Part shown: positions 35,848 through 44,838 of the stretch, piece after piece
How positions within the stretch are numbered: the stretch's first letter is position 1
Layout of the letters: every line of letters begins with the position of its first letter
Source of the DNA: Alcanivorax sp. DG881
GTDB lineage: Bacteria; Pseudomonadota; Gammaproteobacteria; Pseudomonadales; Alcanivoracaceae
NCBI RefSeq assembly: GCF_000155615.1
Contig: NZ_DS989915.1
Location: 409,415 to 473,414, forward strand
Direction of reading: 5' to 3'
DNA length: 64,000 nt
Position numbers and translations under genes: made by a program
The notes under the pieces: model-generated
What the model was told of the DNA's origin: nothing
What the model saw: the letters and a program-made list of their open reading frames with translations, nothing else
The model's database searches: none

Positions 35848-36313
35848 TCTGCTCTCGCGCTTTACGCGCTCGCCGAAAGGCCTGCAATGGTTCCTGAACC
35901 TGTACGGGCCCTATCTGGGCGCCGGTGTTCGCGTGGACTATCTGGCAGAAGACTTTCGCGAACTGAATGTCTCCATGGGGCTGCACTGGTACAACCGGAA
36001 CTATGTAGGCACCCATTTCGGTGGCAGCCTCTATTCCATGGTGGACCCGTTCTACATGCTGATGGTGATGACCGTTCTCGGTCGCGACTACGTGGTGTGG
36101 GACAAGGCGGCGGATATCGAATTTGTCCGCCCCGGCAAGGGCCGGGTCTTCGCCCATTTTCAGCTCACCGATGCCATGATCGACGACATCCGCACGAATA
36201 CCGATGGGGGTGAAAAATACCTGCCGTGCTGGCCAGTCGACATCGTGGATGGCGATGGCAACCGCGTTGCGGTGGTCAACAAGACGCTCTACATCCGCCG
36301 CAAGCCCACGTAG
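35840..36313 (+). CDS. DUF4442 hotdog-fold protein
   Basis: 157 residues. NRNYVGTHFGGSLYSMVDPFYMLMV, read in part, is the hotdog helix region of DUF4442, a relative of the PaaI thioesterases; the C-terminus VDGDGNRVAVVNKTLYIRRK is also typical. Substrate unknown, perhaps an acyl-CoA. Its ATG lies in the last codons of the DUF349 gene, so both are probably co-expressed. Confidence 0.88.
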   Translation: MRNLLSRFTRSPKGLQWFLNLYGPYLGAGVRVDYLAEDFRELNVSMGLHWYNRNYVGTHFGGSLYSMVDPFYMLMVMTVLGRDYVVWDKAADIEFVRPGKGRVFAHFQLTDAMIDDIRTNTDGGEKYLPCWPVDIVDGDGNRVAVVNKTLYIRRKPT

Positions 36314-36341
36314 CGCCCTCTCTAGCGCAAAACTGGCTTCA

Positions 36342-36956
36342 TTACTGCCCGAACCCGGAGCTGTTTTCCAGGAAACGAAGCTCTTCCGCGGTGCTGTCCC
36401 GACCCAGTGCGCGATTGCGATGAGGGAAGCGACCGAATTGCTGAATGATCTGCAGGTGTTCCCGCGCAGATTTCAGAGAGCTGTCCACATGACCGGCCAA
36501 TGCGTCCGGTGCCTCGGCTTTGATCACTTCCAGTGCAGACAGACATTGCTGCTGCAAATCCTCGTCTTCGGCATGCATTAACGGCATCACAAAGAAAACC
36601 TGCCCGCATAGCGGCAGCTTGCTGTGCATCTGCCGTGACAGCCCTTCGATGGCCAACGTAGCCGCTCGGTGATCGCCACTGAAAGCCTGCGCCTGTCCGC
36701 GGTAGATGTTGCGAGTGAACTGGTCCAGCAACAGTATCAACGCCAGCCGACCCTGGGGGGTTCTCTCCCAATCCACCAGCTCCTGTTGCAGCGCCGCATC
36801 CACCAGCACACCGAAGCGATGCTCAATGTCCGCGTCGTCTCCAGCCGTAGCCGCAAACCACCGCTTGGCCATATTGTCCGATGGCCAACCCTGCGCCATG
36901 CCATCCTTAAACCAGTAATCCAGTATTTCCTGCCACGACGGGCCTAAATCAAACAT
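36342..36956 (-). CDS. DUF924 family protein
   Basis: 204 residues. The opening EILDYWFKDG, KRWFAATAG, LLLDQFTRNIYRGQAQAF and FFVMPLMHAEDEDLQQQCL are the hallmarks of DUF924, an all-helical TPR-like family without a known reaction. Convergent with the DUF4442 gene, 28 bp apart, and 20 bp downstream of tesA on the same strand. Confidence 0.92.
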   Translation of the reverse strand: MFDLGPSWQEILDYWFKDGMAQGWPSDNMAKRWFAATAGDDADIEHRFGVLVDAALQQELVDWERTPQGRLALILLLDQFTRNIYRGQAQAFSGDHRAATLAIEGLSRQMHSKLPLCGQVFFVMPLMHAEDEDLQQQCLSALEVIKAEAPDALAGHVDSSLKSAREHLQIIQQFGRFPHRNRALGRDSTAEELRFLENSSGFGQ

Positions 36957-36976
36957 CGACTTTCACTCGGTTTTAT

Positions 36977-37603
36977 TTACTGATCGCCCTTGGCCTCACA
37001 GCGCTCCGGCAGTTGCGGCTCTATCACTGACAAGGCGGTATCCAGCAACAGCGGCTGGGCATCAATGGTGGGGTGAATGCCGTCATCCTGCACCCAGCCT
37101 TGCTCAATCACGCCATCCAGAAAAAACGGCACCCAGGGGGCGGATGTGGATTGCGCAACGTCACGAAATTGTTGCTCGAACAAGGCCGTGTACTGCTGAC
37201 CGTAATTGGGTGGAATGCGCATGCCCAGCAGCACCGTGGTGGCCCCCGCTTCCCGGGACAGCATGACCATTTGCTTCAGATTGCTGGCCATGGCCATGGG
37301 CGAGAGGCCGCGCAAACCATCGTTGCCGCCAAGTTCGATGACCACCAGCTCCGGCTGATGGCGTGACAACAGCGCCGGCAAACGTGTTTTGCCGCCAGCG
37401 GTGGTTTCACCGCTAACCGATGCATTGATGACGGGATAATCCGGGCACCTTTCTTGCAACTGCTGGTCCATAAGTGCAACCCAGCCGGCTGACTTTTCAA
37501 TGCCGTAGGCAGCACTGATACTATCGCCCAGTATCAGCACACCGCTGGCGTGAACCGATACCGTCAGGCACAACAATTGAACCAGTAGAAGATATCTTGC
37601 CAT
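36977..37603 (-). CDS. tesA: Periplasmic arylesterase / thioesterase I (TesA)
   Basis: 208 residues with a signal peptide (MARYLLLVQLLCLTVSVHA), then the SGNH hydrolase blocks: GDSISAAYG (S28 of the precursor), the Gly and Asn in IELGGNDGLRG, and DGIHPTIDAQ with catalytic Asp and His. It hydrolyses acyl-CoA thioesters, esters and lysophospholipids in the periplasm. The ATG at 37603 overlaps the ATG of the divergent ABC gene (shared CATG), as in E. coli. Confidence 0.95.
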   Translation of the reverse strand: MARYLLLVQLLCLTVSVHASGVLILGDSISAAYGIEKSAGWVALMDQQLQERCPDYPVINASVSGETTAGGKTRLPALLSRHQPELVVIELGGNDGLRGLSPMAMASNLKQMVMLSREAGATTVLLGMRIPPNYGQQYTALFEQQFRDVAQSTSAPWVPFFLDGVIEQGWVQDDGIHPTIDAQPLLLDTALSVIEPQLPERCEAKGDQ

Positions 37604-38279
37604 GAATACAGCGTCTCCCGTTTTGCTTGCCCACAATGTCAGTAAGCGCGTTCAAGGCCCGGAGGGTGGGCTCGATTTGCTGCAGGATATCACGCTTGAA
37701 GTGAATGCCGGTGACAGCCTGGCCATTACCGGCCCCTCCGGTTCCGGCAAATCCACCTTGTTGTCACTGCTGGCCGGTCTTGATGTGCCCACCGCCGGCG
37801 ACGTGAAGCTGAATGGGGCTTCGTTCAGCCAGGCCAATGAAGATGAACGGGCGCGGTTGCGCGGCGAACAGTGCGGCTTTGTGTTTCAGCACTTCCAGCT
37901 GATCAACGATCTCACCGCCCTGGAAAATGTCATGCTGCCGCTGGAAATTCTCAACCGGGAGAAGCGCCGGGAGCAGGCCATGCACTGGCTGGAACAGGTG
38001 GGCCTGGGGCGTCGACAGCATCACTTCCCGGCACAGCTGTCCGGTGGCGAGCAGCAGCGCGTTGCCCTTGCGCGGGCCTTTGTGGTGTCACCCGCCCTGC
38101 TGTTTGCTGATGAGCCCACCGGCAGCCTGGATTTCGCTAACGGTGAACACGTGGCCGACCTGCTGTTCTCGCTGAACGCGGAGCAAAAAACCGCGCTGGT
38201 GCTGGTCACCCATGACCCGCAGCTGGCCGGTCGCTGTCAGCGCTCCGTCTCTCTGACGGAGGGCCGCCTCAGTGTTTAA
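37602..38279 (+). CDS. ybbA: ABC transporter ATP-binding protein (YbbA)
   Basis: 225 residues with Walker A GPSGSGKST (44-52), signature LSGGEQQRVALARA and Walker B ALLFADEPT. It belongs to the LolD/MacB-like subgroup whose partner permeases have FtsX domains. With the YbbP permease downstream it probably works as a mechanotransmission pump in the envelope; the cargo is not known. Its stop overlaps the permease GTG. Confidence 0.94.
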   Translation: MNTASPVLLAHNVSKRVQGPEGGLDLLQDITLEVNAGDSLAITGPSGSGKSTLLSLLAGLDVPTAGDVKLNGASFSQANEDERARLRGEQCGFVFQHFQLINDLTALENVMLPLEILNREKRREQAMHWLEQVGLGRRQHHFPAQLSGGEQQRVALARAFVVSPALLFADEPTGSLDFANGEHVADLLFSLNAEQKTALVLVTHDPQLAGRCQRSVSLTEGRLSV

Positions 38280-40683
38280 ACCCTGGCGATCCCCCGCGTT
38301 TCGGGTTCAGGCCCTGGCCTTGCTGGTGGCTGCCTTTGCCATGACTGCCATGCTGATTCTGCGTGACAGCGTGGACCAGCGATTTAATCAACGCACCGCC
38401 GTGGCCTTGGGGGCTGACTGGATTCTGGAAGGCACCCGCTTCCCGGAAGCCGCTCAGCAACAGGCCGTTGCCGATTTATCCCATGCCGAGGCAGCCAGCT
38501 TTGCCAGCGTGCTGATCAATGAAGACCAGTTTTTGCTGGCCAGCATTCGTGCGTTGTCCGGCGGCTACCCGCTTTATGGTGAGCTATCGGTCAGCGACTC
38601 CCGTTTCAGCGACCCTTACGCCGTGGACCATGGCCCCGCATCGGGAACGGTCTGGCTGGCCGGTCAGGCGCTGGACCGGCTGGGTCTGAAAACCGGCGAA
38701 TTCATCACGCTCGGGGAGCGTAGCTTGCTGATCGACAAGGTGCTGGTGCAGGAGCCGGACCAGCAGGCGGGTTTCTACAGCATGAATCCCCGCGCCCTTA
38801 TTCATCTCTCTGACCTGGAGAGCACTGGCGTCCTTGGCCCAGGGAGCCGCTATCGGCACCACCTTATGGTCGCCGCGAATGCAGAGCAGCGCAGCCATCT
38901 GGATGAACTGCTTGGCGCCACCCTGCGTCCGGACCAGTCCATCGAAACCGTCGCCACCACCGACTTGCGTAGCCGTGGCCCGGTGGAGCAAATGTTCCTG
39001 TGGTCGCAATTGGCAGTCATGCTGGTCGTGCTACTGTGCGCCGCAGCCATTTACCTCACCGCCAGCCATCGTGCACGGCAACAGCAAACATTATGTGCCG
39101 TGATGAAAACCGTGGGCGCCCGGCAGCAACAGATCGTCAGGCGATTGCTGGGTGGTGATGTGCTTGCGCTGTTATTGCCGATTGTTGCCGGTGTTGCGCT
39201 TGCGGTGTTGGTGGGCTGGCAACTCTCCGCGCTGCTCGGTGCGGAACAGCTATTCCTGGCGCCGATGATCTGGGGGCTAGCGGGGCCGATTCTGCTCTGG
39301 CTGGGCTTTGCCGCACCCACGCTGTGGGTCAGCCTGTCGCTGCCCGCCACCGCACTACTCAGTGGGCGTGAAGCGCCGACCCGGCTGGGGCGGCGGGTTT
39401 TGCTCATCGCCATTATTACCCCTATTCCCCTGGCCGCCATCATGACCGGCTCACTGGCCGCGCTGTGGCCGCTATTGCTGCTCACCCTGGCGGTCTCCCT
39501 GGGGCTGCCGATGATTTTGTGGCCGCTGGTGCAGCTGCTGGATCGTTTCAGTACGCGCCTGAGCCTCCCTGCCCGGCTGGCCCTGCGCCGCCTGAGTCGC
39601 CGCAAGGCAACCACCCTGCCCTTGTTGGCGGCGCTGATCATTTCCCTGACGGTGCTTTCCCTGTCGGTGCAAACCGGCCGGGAGTTGCTGGGCGACTGGC
39701 GGGCAACACTCCCGGAACAAGCGCCCAACTATTTTGTGATCAATCTTTTTGATCAGGATCTGGACGCCTTCAACGACTGGCTTGCTGCACACAATAGCGA
39801 GTCGCAACCGCTCTATCCGGTGGTCCGGGCCCGGCTCACCGCGATTAACGACGAACCCGTGCGCAGCGCCGTTACCAAGGAAGAAGACCGAGCGGAGCGC
39901 GCCCTGAACCGGGACCTGTCTCTCACCGAAGCGGATGCCCTGCCGGACAGCAACATCCTCACCGAGGGTCGCTGGGCCAGCGGCCCTCAGGAAGTTACTG
40001 TGGAAAGCAAACTGGCGGACTCGCTGGGACTCAAGCTTGGGGACTCGCTTACCTTCACCGGTGCTGGCCCGGCAATCAGTGCCACCGTGGTCGGATTGCG
40101 AGAGGTGGACTGGGAAAGCTTTGCTCCCAATTTTTATTTTATCTTCTCCCCCGACACCCTGAAGAGCCAGGGGCGGACCTGGATCACCAGCTTTTTCCTG
40201 CCCGAAAACCAGCAGGCCGAGCTGGGCGAACTGGTGCAACAATTTCCGCAAATCAGCCTGCTGGACGTGAACGCCATCCTGGCCACGCTGCAGGACATTA
40301 TCGCCCAGGCGAGCCGAGCGGCCTTTGTGGTCGGTGTCCTGTTATTACTCGCGGCCCTGCTGGTGCTGATGGCCGCGCTGCTGGCCATGACCGACGCCCT
40401 GCGCCGAGACAACCGCTTGCTGATCGTTATCGGCGGGCGCCGTGCCTTGCTGCGCAAAACCGCGGCCTTGCAGGCGTTCTATCTGTTCGGCGGAGCCGCA
40501 CTGCTGGCCAATCTGATCCATCTGGCAGCGCTGATCCCGCTTGGGGCGCGCCTGTTCGACAGTCAGTTGCCATTGAGCGGCTGGCTGTTACTGCCGTGGG
40601 CCGTGGCCGGACTGGTCACGGTGGCCGCCCTGTTGGCGCCACCGTTGATGCCGAAAGGCTCAGGCCTGTCGGCGAGCCAATAG
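38272..40683 (+). CDS. ybbP: FtsX-type ABC transporter permease (YbbP)
   Basis: 803 residues starting with GTG at 38272, which overlaps the ybbA stop by 8 bp. One N-terminal helix is followed by a periplasmic MacB-like domain, then FtsX helices near residues 245-290 and a central group of six or more, a second periplasmic domain with LRLGD-like KLADSLGLKLGDSLTFTG, and a last FtsX repeat. This ten-helix arrangement is that of YbbP. The tesA/ybbA-ybbP order is conserved in gammaproteobacteria. Confidence 0.93.
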   Translation: MFKPWRSPAFRVQALALLVAAFAMTAMLILRDSVDQRFNQRTAVALGADWILEGTRFPEAAQQQAVADLSHAEAASFASVLINEDQFLLASIRALSGGYPLYGELSVSDSRFSDPYAVDHGPASGTVWLAGQALDRLGLKTGEFITLGERSLLIDKVLVQEPDQQAGFYSMNPRALIHLSDLESTGVLGPGSRYRHHLMVAANAEQRSHLDELLGATLRPDQSIETVATTDLRSRGPVEQMFLWSQLAVMLVVLLCAAAIYLTASHRARQQQTLCAVMKTVGARQQQIVRRLLGGDVLALLLPIVAGVALAVLVGWQLSALLGAEQLFLAPMIWGLAGPILLWLGFAAPTLWVSLSLPATALLSGREAPTRLGRRVLLIAIITPIPLAAIMTGSLAALWPLLLLTLAVSLGLPMILWPLVQLLDRFSTRLSLPARLALRRLSRRKATTLPLLAALIISLTVLSLSVQTGRELLGDWRATLPEQAPNYFVINLFDQDLDAFNDWLAAHNSESQPLYPVVRARLTAINDEPVRSAVTKEEDRAERALNRDLSLTEADALPDSNILTEGRWASGPQEVTVESKLADSLGLKLGDSLTFTGAGPAISATVVGLREVDWESFAPNFYFIFSPDTLKSQGRTWITSFFLPENQQAELGELVQQFPQISLLDVNAILATLQDIIAQASRAAFVVGVLLLLAALLVLMAALLAMTDALRRDNRLLIVIGGRRALLRKTAALQAFYLFGGAALLANLIHLAALIPLGARLFDSQLPLSGWLLLPWAVAGLVTVAALLAPPLMPKGSGLSASQ

Positions 40684-41841
40684 GGAAAATGCCACCCAGG
40701 CCGCCACGCTGCTGGCGGCCATCAAACCCGTCATGGGCAGCGTGCTGCCGTCGTGGAGCATGCCCAACACGGTCCCGATCAGCCCCGCCAGCAGGAACTG
40801 CAACGCCCCGTTCAGGCCGGTGGCGGCACCGCTGTCCCGATCAAACAGGTTGAGAAAGCTGGCGATGCCATTGGGCATGATCAGCGCCACCATGCCCGCC
40901 GCGATCATGATCAGCGGCACTACCCGCCACAGGGTCAGCATCCCGGCGAGGGTCAGTCCCAGCATGGCCGCGCAGGCCATCACCTGCAGCGTCAGCGCCA
41001 CCTGCATGATCGCGGCACTGGAATACCGGCGCAGCAGCAAGACGTTCAAACGGTTCATGCCCAGCATAGTCACCACGTTGGCGCCGAAATACAGCGGGAA
41101 CTGTTCCGGGCTGATACCGAAGTATTCCATGTAGAGAAACGCCGCATCGGTAATAAAGGTGAACATGGCGGCAAATGCCAGGGCGTTAGCCAGAATAAAC
41201 CCCATGGCCTGACGGTTTCGCAGCACCCGGCCGTAGGCCAGGAACATGCGCTGGCGCAGCGGTTCGCTACTCGGTTTCACCGCCACGGTGGGCAGCAAAA
41301 AACGCACAATACCGAACAGCATGAACCCGTACATCGCCAGCATGTAGAAAATGCTTTGCCAGCCAAACAGCTTGAGCAGCAGTGCACCGACTGCCGGCGC
41401 AACCAGAGGCGCCACCAGCATCACCAGGCCAATGGTGGTCATCACCCTGGCGGCTTCCTTGCCGGTAAAGTGGTCCCGCACCGATGCCGCCGCGATAACC
41501 ACCGTGGCGCCCCCGCCCAGGGCCTGCAAAAACCGCAGCATGTAGAGCATATCGATAGTCGAAGACAACGGGATGCTCAGGCAGCCGAGGATAAACAGGG
41601 TCAGGCCCACATAGGCCACCGGCTTGCGCCCGAACTGGTCTGACAGTGGCCCGCCCAGCCATTGGCCTGCCGCCACCCCCAGCACATAGACACTCACCGA
41701 CACTTCAACCGCATGGATTTCAACGGAGAAATGGCCGGACATGGCCAACAAGGCGGGAAGGTAGGTATCGATGGCTAGCGGCCCCAATGCCACCAGCGTG
41801 GCGAGCAGCAATGCCAAACGGCCGGGAGACAGATTTTGCAT
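40660..41841 (-). CDS. Bcr/CflA-subfamily multidrug efflux MFS transporter
   Basis: 393 residues with twelve membrane helices. PLAIDTYLPALLAM, WLGGPLSDQFGRKPV (motif A) and RFLQALGGGATVVIAAASVRD are Bcr/CflA signatures. It exports small drugs such as bicyclomycin-like compounds by proton antiport. AGGATC lies before the ATG. The 3' end overlaps the convergent ybbP gene by 24 bp. Confidence 0.93.
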   Translation of the reverse strand: MQNLSPGRLALLLATLVALGPLAIDTYLPALLAMSGHFSVEIHAVEVSVSVYVLGVAAGQWLGGPLSDQFGRKPVAYVGLTLFILGCLSIPLSSTIDMLYMLRFLQALGGGATVVIAAASVRDHFTGKEAARVMTTIGLVMLVAPLVAPAVGALLLKLFGWQSIFYMLAMYGFMLFGIVRFLLPTVAVKPSSEPLRQRMFLAYGRVLRNRQAMGFILANALAFAAMFTFITDAAFLYMEYFGISPEQFPLYFGANVVTMLGMNRLNVLLLRRYSSAAIMQVALTLQVMACAAMLGLTLAGMLTLWRVVPLIMIAAGMVALIMPNGIASFLNLFDRDSGAATGLNGALQFLLAGLIGTVLGMLHDGSTLPMTGLMAASSVAAWVAFSLLARRQA

Positions 41842-42303
41842 GGAAGATCCTGGTGCTGGTCCGCGAGTGCAGGTTGTCTCACCTCGCGCGACCGGATTGG
41901 GAATGATGCACAGGGTGGCTGGGGGCCCCAGGGCAGCATCAACGATGCCGGGGAATTACACCCCCAGGAGCGCAATCGCCCGGAATGGTACCGCAATGCC
42001 CAGCCCCTTTCAGTTACTTTATGAATCCAATTCATTTTCTTTGAATGAAAAGCCGAAAAAACGAGTTGCGGCGCAGCTGGTGGGCTGTGACTATTACCCG
42101 GCTCAGCAGGTAGCCCGCCCGACGCACCGTGCCGGAATACACGTTTACCGACACCGGCAATCATGCATAATGCGGCTTACCTCGTGGCAGCATGGCCGGC
42201 AGCGATATGCGCCTGCCCTGTTGGCACCGTCAATACCCCGTCTCGCCGGCCCATGGATAAGCGCTCGCCAGATGTGGATTTCGTTTCATCACCTAGGAAC
42301 TTC
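41842..42303. other. 462-bp divergent region between Bcr/CflA pump and antiporter
   Basis: No gene is visible. An inverted repeat TTCATT (42031-42036) / AATGAA (42044-42049) in an AT-rich patch could be part of a promoter or operator for either gene. TAGGAAC (42293-42299) is the ribosome site for the antiporter. The rest is featureless to me; small open frames here start in poor contexts. Confidence 0.4.
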
Positions 42304-44283
42304 ATGGATTTAAGCGTCCCTTTCCAGTTAGCCATCATCACCGTGGTTGCGTTCGCCTGCCAGTGGCTATCCTGGAGAATCAAGCTCCCCGCCATTTTGC
42401 CGTTGCTGCTTACCGGCCTTGCCCTTGGCCCGTTTTTCGACGTACTGCAACCCAAGGAGTTGTTCGGCGACCTGCTGCTTCCCGGTGTCTCTCTGGCGGT
42501 ATCCATTATCCTGTTCGAAGGCGCGATGACCCTGCGCTTCGATGAAATTCGTGGGCTGGAAAAAACGGTGCGCCGGCTGGTCACCTGGGGCGCCCTGGTG
42601 ACCTGGAGTATCGTGACGGTTTCCGCCTGGTGGGTGCTGAAGCTGCCGCTCGGGCTGGCTTTGCTGTTCGGTGCCCTGGTGGTGGTGACCGGCCCTACCG
42701 TAATTGTTCCCCTGTTGCGCAGCGTGCGACCGGTAAGCAGCGTGGCGCGACTGCTGCGCTGGGAAGGGATCGTGATCGACCCGCTGGGGGCGATTTTCGC
42801 GGTACTGGCCTACGAGCTGGTGGTGGCGAGCGGTCAGGATGGTGCGGTGCTTCATACGCTCTGGCTGTTCATTCAGACCATTGGTGTGGGCGCCGCAATT
42901 GGTGCTGTGGTGGCGTTCGGGCTTGCTGAGCTGTTACGTCGCCACCTGATCCCCGAATATCTGCGCAGTTTTCTGGTGCTGTCATCGATCATCGGTGAAT
43001 TCGTTCTGGCCAACGGCCTGAGTGAGGAATCCGGGCTGGTTGCGGTTACCGTCACGGGTATCGTGCTCGCCAACCGCAAAGGCGTGCGTACCGACGACAT
43101 TCTCCACTTCAAGGAGAACCTGTCCGTCATGCTGATTTCCGGCCTCTTTATCGTGCTGGCAGCCCGGCTGGAAATGAGTGAACTGAGTCAGCTTGGGCTC
43201 ACCGCTCTGGCGGTACTGGCGATCATCCAGTTCGTGGCGCGCCCCCTGTCGGTTTGGGTATCCACATTGGGCTCATCGCTAAACTGGCGAGAGAAGTCCC
43301 TGCTCGCCTGGATTGCTCCGCGCGGTATTGTTGCCGCGGCAATCTCCGCCCTGTTTGCCGAACGCTTGCAGCAAAACGGTGTGCCCGGAGCAGAAAAACT
43401 GGTGCCGCTCACCTTTATGGTGATTATCGGCACGGTAGCGTTGCAGAGCCTCACGGCTCGGCCTCTAGCCCGCCTGCTGAAAGTGGCGGAACCTGCCGCA
43501 CGTGGCTTCCTGATCATTGGCGCCAACCCGGTGGCCCGGGCCATTGGTGCGGCCTTGCAGAAAAACCAATACCCGGTGGTCGTCACCGATTCCAGCTGGG
43601 AATCCATTCGCTCTGCCCGGATGGAGGGGCTGGGGACGTTCTACGGCAACCCGGTATCACAGCATGCGGATCAATATCTGGATCTGGTGGGCTATGGCAA
43701 GTTGTTGGGCCTCAGCCCCCGCCGTGAACTTAATACCATGGCGACCATGCGCTATCGGCTGGAATTCGGGGAGCAGAACATTTTCAGCCTGCCCACCCAG
43801 AAGACGGAAAAGGAAGTGAAGCATGAAGTGGCGCCGGAGCACCGTGGTGCCACCCTGTTTGCGCCGGATATGACCTATGCACGGCTGGCCAGCCTGCTCA
43901 GCCAGGGGGCGGAAATCCGTAAAACACGCCTCACCGAAGAGTTCAGTTTCCAAGCCTACAAGGAAGCGCCGGGGCGCCAGGTCTGGCCGCTATTTGCTAT
44001 TGATGCCCGCGAGCGCATCCATGTGTTCTCCGCAGAAGAACAGCCCGATCCCAAGGCCGGCTGGCATATTCTTGGGCTGGTGAAAGAAGACGCCGGCAAG
44101 GAAGAAAAGAAAGCCGAAGCCCGTGCAGAAGCCGCTGCCGAGAAGACCGCCGCGGAAAACAAAGCGGACAGCAAAGCCGAAGGAAAAGCCGGGAAAGCTG
44201 ACGACAAATCCAACAAGGACAAGTCCGGGTCAGCCACCACGGGGAAAGAGAAAGGAAACCCACAGAAAACGCCAAGCGCATAA
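42304..44283 (+). CDS. Large CPA1-type Na+(K+)/H+ antiporter with TrkA-N domain
   Basis: 659 residues. Some twelve membrane helices span about residues 5-390 (LPAILPLLLTGLALGPFF, GVSLAVSIILFEGAMTLRF, TGPTVIVPLLRSVRP, IVIDPLGAIFAVLAYELVV). A cytosolic Rossmann/TrkA-like domain follows (GFLIIGANPVARAIGAALQK), and the last 55 residues are almost only Lys, Glu, Ala, Asp and Ser, a charged tail. It probably sets internal pH and Na+. The ATG at 42304 has AGGAAC 5 nt before; the upstream frame to 42163 is not convincing. Confidence 0.9.
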   Translation: MDLSVPFQLAIITVVAFACQWLSWRIKLPAILPLLLTGLALGPFFDVLQPKELFGDLLLPGVSLAVSIILFEGAMTLRFDEIRGLEKTVRRLVTWGALVTWSIVTVSAWWVLKLPLGLALLFGALVVVTGPTVIVPLLRSVRPVSSVARLLRWEGIVIDPLGAIFAVLAYELVVASGQDGAVLHTLWLFIQTIGVGAAIGAVVAFGLAELLRRHLIPEYLRSFLVLSSIIGEFVLANGLSEESGLVAVTVTGIVLANRKGVRTDDILHFKENLSVMLISGLFIVLAARLEMSELSQLGLTALAVLAIIQFVARPLSVWVSTLGSSLNWREKSLLAWIAPRGIVAAAISALFAERLQQNGVPGAEKLVPLTFMVIIGTVALQSLTARPLARLLKVAEPAARGFLIIGANPVARAIGAALQKNQYPVVVTDSSWESIRSARMEGLGTFYGNPVSQHADQYLDLVGYGKLLGLSPRRELNTMATMRYRLEFGEQNIFSLPTQKTEKEVKHEVAPEHRGATLFAPDMTYARLASLLSQGAEIRKTRLTEEFSFQAYKEAPGRQVWPLFAIDARERIHVFSAEEQPDPKAGWHILGLVKEDAGKEEKKAEARAEAAAEKTAAENKADSKAEGKAGKADDKSNKDKSGSATTGKEKGNPQKTPSA

Positions 44284-44291
44284 CGCCCTTT

Positions 44292-44340
44292 GCAAGCGTG
44301 TGCCTGTCGCCAAAAAGAGCGGCGACAGGCGCGTGCTTGC
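44292..44340. terminator. Strong bidirectional hairpin between convergent antiporter and MerR genes
   Basis: GCCTGTCGCC (44302-44311) pairs exactly with GGCGACAGGC (44321-44330), and flanking bases (CAAGCG / TGCTTG) extend the stem. The loop is AAAAAGAGC. It lies 9 bp after the antiporter stop and ends 60 bp past the MerR stop on the other strand. Confidence 0.7.
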
Positions 44341-44399
44341 GACTCTTTCTACCACTCGCGCCTCAACGGGATCAGGCGTTTCCAGACAGGCGGCAAGGC

Positions 44400-44834
44400 T
44401 CAGCCTGTGTTGCGCTGTTGCTCGGCATCATCACCCACAAACGAATCAATCAGGCCGCATACCCGGCCATCATCCAGTCGGCAATCAGGCGCGCCCTGCC
44501 ATTCATTCATCGCATCACGCATACGCGTGCTCAACGCCTGCAGCTCGGCAATGCGGGCCTCTACCTGCGTTAACCGGTTTTCAATCAAGGTGCGGACCTG
44601 GCCGCAAGGCGTTTCCCCTTCACGGGATGCCTGGGTCAGGGACTGGATGTCGCCCAACGTGAATCCCAAAGAGCGTGCTTTCAGGGCGAAGCGCAACAAC
44701 CGTAAATCTTCTGCCCCGTAATAGCGGTATCCGTTATGGCTGTCACGCCTCGGTGACAGCAAACCAATATCCGTGTAATGGCGAACGGTTTCAGCGGTGG
44801 TATTCCCCTGTTTTGCCAGTTCCGATACACGCAT
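44400..44834 (-). CDS. MerR-family regulator with metal-type cysteines
   Basis: 144 residues. Winged helix-turn-helix (MRVSELAKQGNTTAETVRHY, IGLLSPRRDSHNGYRYYG), then a dimer helix (RTLIENRLTQVEARIAELQA). Cysteines at 77, 118 and 126 fall where ZntR, CadR and PbrR carry metal ligands; Cys rather than Ser at 77 points to a divalent ion such as Zn, Cd or Pb rather than Cu(I). AGGAG lies before the ATG at 44834. It starts 4 bp after the upstream secreted-protein gene, yet no metal pump is adjacent. Confidence 0.88.
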   Translation of the reverse strand: MRVSELAKQGNTTAETVRHYTDIGLLSPRRDSHNGYRYYGAEDLRLLRFALKARSLGFTLGDIQSLTQASREGETPCGQVRTLIENRLTQVEARIAELQALSTRMRDAMNEWQGAPDCRLDDGRVCGLIDSFVGDDAEQQRNTG

Positions 44835-44838
44835 GCGG

